Source of the DNA: Mesostigma viride | Taxonomy: Eukaryota; Streptophyta; Mesostigmatophyceae; Mesostigmatales; Mesostigmataceae | Direction of reading: 5' to 3' | DNA: 64,000 bases | NCBI GenBank assembly: GCA_009746045.1 | Contig: RPFO01000406.1 | Span: forward strand, 2,220,287 to 2,284,286 | In this document: piece by piece, positions 9,896 to 17,625 of the stretch | How the letters are laid out: every line of letters starts with the position of its first letter | How positions within the stretch are numbered: the stretch's first letter is position 1 | Notes under the pieces: generated by a model | What the model was told of the DNA's origin: nothing | The model's database searches: none | The model's input: only the letters and a program-made list of their open reading frames with translations | Program-made: the position numbers and the translations under genes

Positions 9896-10494
9896 GTCGA
9901 CTTACTGATTCCCAGCTGGTTGAGGTGGGTGCTGAGAGTGTGGTGCAGGCTGTCATGATGTCTCCCCCTCTCATACTGGGTCCTGTGGATTTGTACAAGC
10001 CCCTTGACATGGTTCTCTATGTGGACAGTTCTATGGATAATAGGAAGGTCACAGAGGTCAGGGGCAGGGCAGCAGCATTAGTTACCCTGGAGCAAGATCA
10101 CACCTCACTTGTTACCTGGTACAGTCGGTTGCAGAACAGGGTTACACCCAGCAGTGATATTGCTGAGTGCAGGGCAATCTGTGAAGGGCTGCATACTGCT
10201 CTTTACTTGAGGGAGCTCTTCTACCAGCTATGTCAAGTGGCTTCCTGTAGGTTGCAGCTGCACACACTGGTGAGGACTGATAGCATGGGCATGGTGCAAT
10301 TTGTGCACAGGCAGCTGGCCAGGAGCAGGGACCTTGACTACTTGTTGCTCAAGGAGATGTCCTACCTAGCTCACATTGAACATGTGCCTGGTGTGGACAA
10401 CCCTGCAGATGCCCTCACCAAGCTGGAGGAGAAGGCGGAGAGGCAGTACCCCCTGCTCCGTGGGCTCATGGACCCCTTACACGGGCGGCCATAG
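9892..10494 (+). CDS. C1 RNase H
   Basis: Copia-type RNase H: YVDSSMD (first Asp), SSDIAECRA (the Glu of the SSxEAEY motif), RTDSMGMVQF (Asp), RSRDLDYLLLKE, and the ending VPGVDNPADALTK typical of copia Pol C-termini. The enzyme removes the RNA template during cDNA synthesis. The visible frame opens at a TTG, which marks the frameshift rather than a real start. Confidence 0.9.
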   Translation: MSRLTDSQLVEVGAESVVQAVMMSPPLILGPVDLYKPLDMVLYVDSSMDNRKVTEVRGRAAALVTLEQDHTSLVTWYSRLQNRVTPSSDIAECRAICEGLHTALYLRELFYQLCQVASCRLQLHTLVRTDSMGMVQFVHRQLARSRDLDYLLLKEMSYLAHIEHVPGVDNPADALTKLEEKAERQYPLLRGLMDPLHGRP

Positions 10495-10984
10495 AGACCA
10501 GGCCTTGCTTCAGCTTGGGTGTCCCCAGTGGGCTGCTTGACCAAAGTACCAAGTGGTGACTGGTGCTTACTGGTTGACAGCCGGTCCTTCAGGGTTAGGT
10601 ACACCCTCCTGGACAGGAGTTGGTGTGGAATGTCACTCCTACCAGCTGAGAATCATGCCTGGCCCTCCCCATGGGGTTCAGAAGAGTCGCCAGGACTTAA
10701 GTCGACGCCTTTGGCCTCAAACAGTTAGGCCATGCAAGGGCAACCCGAATGCTGGTTCTTACAGGTTGCTGTATATATGTTTTCTAGTGCTTGTTTCCAA
10801 CCTGTTGCTAATAAAGAACCTGGTTGTGTGACCATGTGGAACATGGTTGCCAGGGAGCCACATTCTGGGTTATATAATGCTTGAATAAAACATAATCATG
10901 TCATGTCATTCTCATGTTGTTCTCATGGTTGTAATGTTTCTCTTGTGTAAAGTTCCAGGTCACCTATAAACCTGGAGGTTGGGG

Positions 10985-11001
10985 TGGGGTTCAATTCCCC
11001 A
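10985..11001 (+). promoter_or_regulatory. T-arm-like hairpin in C1 3' UTR
   Basis: TGGGG-TTCAATT-CCCCA: a perfect 5-bp stem closing a 7-base loop that fits the tRNA T-loop pattern TTCRANN. Equivalent hairpins are at 20289-20305 (C2) and 28768-28784 (C3). Confidence 0.6.
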
Positions 11002-11132
11002 GCAGAGCCACAGCCTGGCATGAGTGATTCCTGGGCTTAACACCCAGTGAAGACATGGGCTCCCCAATAAGGCAGTATTTGTAGGTGCTACCTGAGTCTC
11101 TTTGAGCATAAAAGGGAAAGGCTGGCCAAGGC

Positions 11133-11154
11133 GGGCGCCATAAGAACGGGCGCC
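11133..11154 (+). promoter_or_regulatory. GGCGCC hairpin in C1 3' UTR
   Basis: GGGCGCC ataagaac GGGCGCC. The two GGCGCC palindromes can pair as a stem. C2 has the same element with one base fewer in the loop at 20449-20469. Confidence 0.55.
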
Positions 11155-11504
11155 TGTGATAACTGTGAAAGATCAGGAACTCACAATAATACGTTCTTGG
11201 CATCCTTTAATCCCAGCCATTGGACTAGGTAATGTGCCTTGACTTTAATCTAACACCAAGTTCCCAAGGAAAGGTTGGGAGCTGACCAAGGGGTCAGGGG
11301 ATAACCTGGGGTGACCTCTGATTCACTGGCCAGTACACCTAGCCTGGTCCAAGGGCGTATATGTTGTTACCCAAAAGGAGGCAGGACCCTGGGCCCTATC
11401 AGGTCTGATCAACCCCAAGGGACCAAGCGGTCTGTGGCTGAGTGGGCACAAGCAAGGTTAGGCTTGTTTCAAGCTGGTCCAGCTCCAAAAGAAGAAAGGG
11501 TTGG

Positions 11505-12146
11505 AGTTAGCATTTTGGGCAACCAATATGCTAAGTGGATGCAGTTTGGAAAGACCTTTCCAACGCCGTGCTGACCGCCTGAAACAGACAAGGGACGAGA
11601 AAGATATCAAGTCCCGAAGTCCTAGCCGTCCGTGGCCGACTAGGGTGCAGTCCTCTGGTGTAGTGGACAGGACACGTGGCAGGCCGTGCCTGCACAGGCT
11701 TAGCCTGTCTATCACGTGACTGTGGTCCACGTAGACCAGGAGGAGCAGCAGCCTGTGACTAGTGGGTACTGGAGCTGGCACAGGGCTGCAAGGATACTAG
11801 GCCTTGCAGGCTTGTGACAGGTCCTGTACTTCCTAGGTTGCAGAGTCTAGGCAAATCCAGTTCGTCCTGGCTCTGCACTGATGCCAGTGGACGTTGAGGA
11901 TTTGCTTGCACGCCTGCACGTGCCTCGTCACACCGATGGGAACGAGGAACAACGCAAAGATATAGCTTGGTCATGGGGGATGACCAGCTATCTCGAAAGC
12001 ACGAACCGTGGGTGCCACCTTGGTCGTGGAAGTGCCCATTGTGGTCGTGGCCTGGTGAACAGATTTAAGGTTGCTGCCTTGCAACATTGGCTAAGACGCG
12101 CTGTGAAAGATCAAGAGCTCACATACGTTGAGAGCTCTTTCTAACT
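11505..12146 (+). repeat. C1 3' LTR
   Basis: 642 bp, preceded by the purine-rich tract aaaagaagaaagggttgg at 11487-11504, the expected plus-strand primer. Confidence 0.95.
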
Positions 12147-12151
12147 GCATG
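12147..12151 (+). other. Target-site duplication of C1 (right), gcatg
   Basis: Right copy of the C1 duplication. The G1 integrase frame resumes directly after it. Confidence 0.9.
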
Positions 12152-12979
12152 CCCCGACAATTTATCACCGACAAGGACAAACTGTTCACGTCAAAATTTT
12201 GGACCTCATTTTTTCAGGTCGTCGGGACTAAGTTGTCTATGGGTACGGCCTATCACAGTAGCTCTTCTCACATGGTGGAGAGAGTGAATCGGGTGGTGGA
12301 AGAGGCACTGCGGCACTACCTGGATCGAGATGGGAGGAATTGGGACGAAGTGCTGGGATTCATTGAGTTTTCACTCAATAATGCCCCCCATTCTGCCCAC
12401 GGGTATACCCCGTTCTTTCTTGATACAGGCAGGCATCCCCTTACTCCCACCGATCTCTTGACCGCCCCAGCCATCACCACGACAACGGAGCTACGCTCCA
12501 CCGTCGCAGGGGCGCGGGAGCTGGTACAACGGATGGTGCAAGCTCATTCCAGCGCCATAAGTGGCCTACGTCAGGCGCGTGCCAAGTACATGGCGCGAGT
12601 CCAAAGTACCCTGGACAGGCGCACCCCTGCAATCGAAGCAGGTGACTTGGTTTTAATTGAGGGCCCCCACCAAGGCCGCTTCTCGCACAAGTTCGAGGAC
12701 AGCCTGAAGGTCAAGCTCCGCCCCTTATTCCTTGGACCGTATCTGGTGGAGAAGGTGGTCAATGAGGTGATGGTGTCTGTCGCCATCCCGGACTCGTGGC
12801 AGCTGAAGTCCAATGTTTTCCACGTTGACCAGCTTAAGCTTTACCGCAAGAGCACCTTCCCAGGTCGTGTCATGGCACCCGCCCCCTTGGAGTTCAACCC
12901 CGAGACGGGCGAACCCGAGGATGAGGTGGAGGACATTGTAGCCCACCGCAATCGAGGCCGTCGCCGCGAGTACCTCTAG
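12152..12979 (+). CDS. G1 Pol, 3' portion: integrase core and C-terminus
   Basis: Continuation of the G1 integrase after the C1 insertion, in the phase expected if C1 and one gcatg copy were absent. The second catalytic Asp is in ITDKDK and the Glu in the HMVERVN motif, completing the D,D,E triad begun before 3663. A C-terminal GPY/F-like module (GPYLVEKV) follows. The protein ends with a segment like the first strand of a chromodomain, which stops after REYL where a full chromodomain would continue for about 35 more residues. Family knowledge: integrase inserts the cDNA, and a chromodomain would bias the target site. Confidence 0.9.
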   Translation, partial: PRQFITDKDKLFTSKFWTSFFQVVGTKLSMGTAYHSSSSHMVERVNRVVEEALRHYLDRDGRNWDEVLGFIEFSLNNAPHSAHGYTPFFLDTGRHPLTPTDLLTAPAITTTTELRSTVAGARELVQRMVQAHSSAISGLRQARAKYMARVQSTLDRRTPAIEAGDLVLIEGPHQGRFSHKFEDSLKVKLRPLFLGPYLVEKVVNEVMVSVAIPDSWQLKSNVFHVDQLKLYRKSTFPGRVMAPAPLEFNPETGEPEDEVEDIVAHRNRGRRREYL

Positions 12980-14368
12980 TCCTCACGTTACGAGGACGTG
13001 CGCCCGCCGAATTTTTTGGCGCCAAAAATATTCGCGGTACCGCCGTGAAGTGAAAAGTGGGTGCACGGTGCGCGCATCCCTTGCGGAAGTGGCCATGGCG
13101 ACTGCGTTTAGGCGAAACTAGCAATGTAGGGCTAGAGAAATGCAAAAAAAATGCTCGAATGTTGGAGACGATGATTTAATGATGTTGGGTTGTGGCGGCA
13201 AGTTGCTGGTTTACAATATCGCTGCTTTCTTTTACTGCCATCGGCATGGGGGGTAAACTGCATTTTTTGGTCGCGCGGAATAAAATAGAATTCGTGATAG
13301 CGGCAGTGAATTCGCAGTTTTGGGGGGCTTTTTGACCGTAAACGATGCATTAATATCGGTAGCATTGAATTCCAAACCAAACTGGTGCTTTTTGCTACAT
13401 TTTCGGCTATTCTCGGTAAGTAATTCTTCAGGCCTGCGCAGTGCATGTCGGAACCTTCCATGGAAGAACGGCCGTTGTTGCGCGCCTGGGCGAGGGATCT
13501 GCGAGGGACAGGTATAGATTTGTCGCGAATGTTATGTGCTATCAGTTCTTTCTTCTATGAGCTCATCGTTCGAAGTTTTTTTCGTTCTTTTTGGGCAGTT
13601 TCCGCCAGCTAGCTCGCCGTTGCTTGCCGTGGTGTTGTCGAATACCTGGCAGCTTTAGATTGTTTTCGCTGACGTCGTGGTCAGTGCCGCTTCAGTCGAA
13701 GCCTATATCTTCTCGGGAAGGTTTAAGGCATTTCATAAAACGTGTTCTGGCAAGGATGTTGTGCGTATGGACGCTTCTTGTTGTGTGAGAGTTACGCACC
13801 CTCTCTTCGCAGCGGCATCACAGCGCTCATGCGCTGGAGGGCCGCCAATGGTTTCTTTCCATTTTATCGTGCAGGGGAGGAAGTGTTTTATTGACGATCA
13901 TGTTGGAGATATTGCATTTGTGTGACTGCATGTAGATAGCTACCACCATTGGTTTATTTGAGCTTTCCCTTGATATCATCATGTGAAAAGACTGCAATGT
14001 GCTGAGCCAACCATGGTTGACTGCATGCAAGCTTTGTATGCCATGATCTCCTTGGTTCCTTGCCCTCCATAGTTCCAGTTTGTTGCCCATCTCAGGTAGG
14101 GCAGTTCAGGAGTTGTTGCTGTGTTGATTAGCTTGGTTGGCATCAACCTTACACTCTAATCTGGGAGAAACATAGAAAATGCTGGTAAGGCATTTTAGTG
14201 CCATCATCATTATTGCTATTCACATGCTTATAAGTCTGGCCATGCTCGAGGGACGGTTAAGGGGTATGAGGTGTGTGGCCAACCCTGTGTACTTCATAAC
14301 ATATTCAGCATGTATTTGATGCATGTTGGATGGCATGTAAAGTGTATTTGTGTTAACTTGGTTACTGA
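12980..14368. other. No gene recognised
   Basis: Directly after the G1 pol stop. A ttggcgccaa palindrome lies near 13016. Most of the stretch is AT-richer than G1 and has only short ORFs on either strand. It could include G1 3' UTR or LTR sequence, but no second LTR copy is available to test that. Confidence 0.6.
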
Positions 14369-14770
14369 GTGGTCAAGAAGACGCTAGAGTACAAGGCTGA
14401 GGCAGCCCGGGCGTGGCATGTGAAGCGTGGCCATCGCTGGGATGAGGGCAAGGTAGATGCCCAGAGGGGCCAGGTCACCTACAGCAAGGGGGTGCACTAT
14501 GGGGGTGTGGGGGCTGCTACTGGGGGGCGGGGGCGGGCAGCAATGAGGATGATGATGACACTGCACACATCGATCCCTTGCTTGCGCTGCTCTAAGACCG
14601 ATGCATCTGATGATGACCCTTTCTTGCTGTGCAGCACACCCGGGTGCGATGGGGGGCTCCACCTGAGCTGCACGGTCCCTCTCCTGCCCAGCGTACCTGA
14701 TGGGGACTGGTTCTGCCCAGTTTGCTGTGGGGAAGACTGTGATGATGGCAGTGATAGTGACAGTGACTAG
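14369..14770 (+). CDS. PHD-finger protein, C-terminal part or last exon
   Basis: The 133-residue frame opens at a GTG, not an ATG, so its true start is unknown; the ttggttactgag just upstream could be an intron end. Residues 71-119 form a complete C4HC3 PHD finger (C71, C74, C88, C93, H98, C101, C116, C119) with the WFCPVC ending typical of the fold. The protein ends in the acidic tail GEDCDDGSDSDSD. PHD fingers usually read histone H3 tails in the nucleus. An alternative frame near 14540 encodes an acidic linker, so a frameshift or intron may lie just before the finger. This could be a host exon or a domain captured by a transposon; nothing adjacent decides. Confidence 0.5.
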   Translation: MVKKTLEYKAEAARAWHVKRGHRWDEGKVDAQRGQVTYSKGVHYGGVGAATGGRGRAAMRMMMTLHTSIPCLRCSKTDASDDDPFLLCSTPGCDGGLHLSCTVPLLPSVPDGDWFCPVCCGEDCDDGSDSDSD

Positions 14771-15295
14771 TATAATGGACGCCCAGGTGGCATGCTGCCA
14801 AAGAGCATAACTTCCACACCGCTTGTCCAAATGCAGCCAGATTTTGCCAGCGTGTGTGTCGATGACTAATGGAATTTTGAATATCATGTTTGGCCCATTT
14901 CACATGTGTTTGGTATTTTATTATTTTTGGCATGTGTGAAAAACAGCGTTTTTGTACTTGCAAGAGCATAAAAATTCTAAAGCATGTCAGATATGGGTTG
15001 TGAGTGGCTCTAATTGTTGGCCACCCACGACCTGCTTGGGCAATATCTTCCTGGCCTGAATTGATGTGTGCATTGGCTGGGGCATACTGTGCCCTAATTA
15101 GCGTCTTTTTCTATTTTTAGCGCGATACCGGCGCGTGGTTGGGGGTAGAACCTTCAATGAATGCATGGATAACTCACTAAACATGTTATTTAGGGCCCCT
15201 AATCATGGCTGGGCATAATTCAATTGAATTCATATTGAAAACAGTGTATTCCAGTTTTGGGGGGTTTTGGTGGCACACCTCCCCTTAGGACGTGA

Positions 15296-15322
15296 GGACT
15301 AGAGGTGGCACACCTCTAGTCC
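15296..15322 (+). promoter_or_regulatory. 12-bp perfect hairpin
   Basis: GGACTAGAGGTG gca CACCTCTAGTCC. Part of this sequence is an inverted copy of the end of G1 pol (12973-12988). Confidence 0.6.
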
Positions 15323-15328
15323 TTCGAG

Positions 15329-15362
15329 TAGCTCTGTTTGGAAGTTCTCCCAAACAGAGCTA
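15329..15362 (+). promoter_or_regulatory. 13-bp perfect hairpin
   Basis: TAGCTCTGTTTGG, an 8-base loop, then CCAAACAGAGCTA. It begins 6 bases after the preceding hairpin and about 110 bases before the 15472 ORF. Confidence 0.6.
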
Positions 15363-15471
15363 GAGCACTCATGGGTAGCTGAGGAGTACAAAGCCCGGGC
15401 AGGGTTGGCATAATTCTGGCCCATCTCTTACCTTTTGCGTAATGCTCCTTGCATGTGCATTGCCTTAATTG

Positions 15472-16704
15472 ATGCAGGCCGCCCCGCCCCAGGAGTCCAT
15501 GGGCGACATCGAGTTATTCGGTGCGGATACCGCCGGTGGTGGAAATGCATCCCCTGCCGTGGCAGATGACAACAGTTCCTCTGCGGGCGACTCAGGGGTT
15601 GGTGAGCGCGGCGCGATGGGTCCAACCGCTCCCGGCAGCGCCCCCCTGCCGCGGACGGCAGCTGAGCCGGCTCAGGGGCAGGTTGCTGGTGCGTCGCCTG
15701 CGCTGGCGGGTGGAGCCCACGCTCCCAACGCGGCCGCCGTGGCTAGTACCCCCCAGCTGGTCGAGCTTTTCCAGCAGCAGTCACATATGCTGCAAGAGAT
15801 GTTGCGACAGCAGTCTCTTTTGGTGCAACATCTCCTCGGAGCCCAGCAAGCCCCGGCATCGGTTACTCCCGCTGCCGCGACCACAGTGCCTCGGTCGATT
15901 CCGCCCGCCCCTGTCCTGCGCCCCCGGCGTTTCACGACTGTAACCACGGTTCTACGGCGTACGCAGGCTGCCACCATTGCTCGCGTGCGTGTCATGTGCG
16001 CCGATGCTGGGCCTGCCCCCCTGGGTTTCGTGTGGGCCCGCGTGAGGGTGCGTCCCACCTTAGGCGTTCAGTTGGCGCAACCGGAGGGCATGTCCTTACT
16101 GGAGCTTGACGTCGACGTGCCGCTGGCGGTGCCGGTTGCGGAGCGCCGCCGCATCGTGGCCCCAACCCACGTGATCGACGGGATCATGTACGATCTCGCG
16201 GGGGACACCCCGGGCGGCGCCCATGCAGGTGCTGCACATCCGCGGTTTCACGCGGATCAGCCGGTGGAGTTTTATCGGCACGTGCTCCCGCCAGAGATGT
16301 TCTCTGCCGTACAGTTCACGGACCCATGGGGCGCCCGGTCTGTCCTCGACCAGGCCATGGCATCCTTTGTCGGGACCCACCACTGCGGTATCGTTTGGAC
16401 AGGAGGTACGGTGTCCCTCACCCGACACACGTTCCTCGCCGCCTTCTTGAGCGTTTTCCCACTGGAGGCGCTGCGGGATGTCAACCTGGCCAAACGCCAT
16501 GATGCACGCGCCGGCGAGCGGCAACTCACCTTCCAGCACGCCCTAGTCCAGGCCAATGGCCTGCCTCTTCCCGAGCCGGCTGAGGCCGCGCCGGCTGAGC
16601 GTGTCCACTGGCGTCAACGCCCGGCCGCACCTCTGCGCGGGCATGGCCGTGGGGGCTCCGCTCGTGGGGGTCACCGCCCGAGCCCTTACCGCCCGGCGCC
16701 GTAA
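15472..16704 (+). CDS. Unassigned 410-residue protein
   Basis: Open frame from the ATG at 15472, strongly GC-rich at third positions like G1 pol and unlike the copia elements. The N-terminal 80 residues are Ala/Pro/Gly-rich. A Gln/Leu-rich stretch (LVELFQQQ...LQEML) looks like a short coiled coil. The middle is Val/Arg-rich and the C-terminal 30 residues are Arg/Gly/Pro-rich (RGHGRGGSARGG), like RNA-binding tails. I recognise no family. A G-rich tract and a possible LTR start lie about 115 bp downstream, so it may be a Gag-like or third ORF of an LTR element. A host gene is the alternative. Confidence 0.5.
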   Translation: MQAAPPQESMGDIELFGADTAGGGNASPAVADDNSSSAGDSGVGERGAMGPTAPGSAPLPRTAAEPAQGQVAGASPALAGGAHAPNAAAVASTPQLVELFQQQSHMLQEMLRQQSLLVQHLLGAQQAPASVTPAAATTVPRSIPPAPVLRPRRFTTVTTVLRRTQAATIARVRVMCADAGPAPLGFVWARVRVRPTLGVQLAQPEGMSLLELDVDVPLAVPVAERRRIVAPTHVIDGIMYDLAGDTPGGAHAGAAHPRFHADQPVEFYRHVLPPEMFSAVQFTDPWGARSVLDQAMASFVGTHHCGIVWTGGTVSLTRHTFLAAFLSVFPLEALRDVNLAKRHDARAGERQLTFQHALVQANGLPLPEPAEAAPAERVHWRQRPAAPLRGHGRGGSARGGHRPSPYRPAP

Positions 16705-17579
16705 ACCATCGCCAACGGACGGTGACAATTGGCACGATCGATGCGTGCCCTAGAAGGGAACAGTGACCATGTATACAGTCATTTATAAGTTCCGGCTACA
16801 GGAGTAGCCGCCTCTTTTGTTGGGGGGGGGAGGTGTGTTGCACGGATGCAACATGCCGTTTGTGGTAAATATAAATTATCCGTCCCGGTCGATCGGCGCC
16901 GACCGTAATCCGGCGCCAGTGCCGAGGCCATAGTAGTTGGCAGCCGAGGCAACCCGTGTGGAAGTATAAGTATAGAAGTTTTGCTGACGAACTTGGCCTT
17001 TGCGCCGTAGGCAGACCTAGCGCCTGAACGGGAGTTACGGGACAGCCAAGTGGCACTGCACATGCGTTATGATGGTACCTACGGACATTTGGATATTTTT
17101 CAGGAGAGGCCTCTAGCCGTACTGGTCTTTAATGTGTTCTAGACGGTTCGAGAAGCCCGTCCCCGCGGACCTCACGTCATGCCTGGTTGGCAGCGCCAGG
17201 CGCAGCCGCCAACGGGGACGAAGGGACAAAATAGGAAGGCACGAGCTATGCCAGCAATCCGGACCTTGTATCGTAATTTACCACGTTGCTCTACAGATTA
17301 TTTACCATCGCTTAATCCTGGAGTGTAAATCTCCTGTGGGCTCGAGTGTGAATCCCTCGCCTACTGGGTGTAAGTCTTCCCGCATTGAGTGTTTTAATCT
17401 GTGTGGTGACATTGTAATATACGAAACCGGTTTTCCGGGTTTGAGCTTATTCGTATTGTGTGACGAGTATTCTTAAGCCACCATCGTGCGCTGTGACGCA
17501 TAGGAAGTCAAAGGTCTTTCGCATTCATTCTCAATCATTAAGGCGCTATTCTAAATAGCCATACGTGTTAAACGTGGTA
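16705..17579. other. Possible polypurine tract and LTR remnant; no gene
   Basis: A G9 tract ending gggaggtg lies near 16821-16834. It is followed by tgttgcacggatgcaaca, an inverted repeat beginning TG as a gypsy LTR would. No second copy exists in the window, so an LTR is only suspected. The remainder has no supported ORF. Confidence 0.3.
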
Positions 17580-17625
17580 GCTGGAGTCCTGGGGTGGTTA
17601 CCCAGGTTGATGAAGCTAGCCACGC

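Larger units (their letters stand above)
10495..11504 (+). other. C1 3' UTR
   Basis: About 1 kb with no supported ORF. It holds two structures shared with C2 (T-arm-like hairpin, GGCGCC hairpin), a TTATATAA/AATAAAA-rich stretch near 10870-10890 and the polypurine tract at 11487-11504. Confidence 0.7.
3664..12146 (+). mobile_element. C1: complete copia-like LTR retrotransposon
   Basis: 8.5-kb element with 644- and 642-bp LTRs and a perfect 5-bp duplication. Internal order: leader ORF0, gag, in-frame UGA, integrase, protease-like domain, reverse transcriptase, RNase H, 1-kb 3' UTR, polypurine tract, LTR. The LTR ends are AGTTAG...CTAACT. Single-base frameshifts interrupt ORF0 (near 4930), gag (near 6600), the protease-RT junction (near 8985) and the RT-RNase H junction (near 9890). 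The near-identical LTRs suggest a fairly recent insertion. Confidence 0.95.
1..12979 (+). mobile_element. G1: Ty3/gypsy retrotransposon, split by C1
   Basis: Gag zinc knuckle, then protease, reverse transcriptase, RNase H and integrase in Ty3/gypsy order. The element enters from the left edge, so its 5' LTR is outside the window. It is interrupted at 3664-12146 by C1. The two pol halves flank the 5-bp duplication gcatg and are in the same reading phase once the insert and one duplicate are ignored. The end is set at the pol stop; no 3' LTR could be proven because there is no 5' copy to compare. Confidence 0.93.
14771..15471. other. Intergenic stretch with paired hairpins
   Basis: No ORF supported. 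It holds the two long hairpins at 15296-15322 and 15329-15362 and a possible splice acceptor (ttctatttttag) ending at 15120. Confidence 0.5.

Noticed and set aside
10985-11001. Real tRNA genes in the copia 3' UTRs
   Set aside because: Only the T-arm is present; no acceptor, D-arm or anticodon arm can be folded around it.
13010-13030. Regulatory palindrome ttggcgccaa
   Set aside because: A single short palindrome with no conserved partner or neighbouring gene start.
15472-16704. Envelope-like third ORF of G1
   Set aside because: No signal peptide or transmembrane segment and no proven link to G1; kept as unassigned.
16821-17470. A defined LTR after the G-rich tract
   Set aside because: A start is suggestive, but no second copy, clear end or duplication was found.
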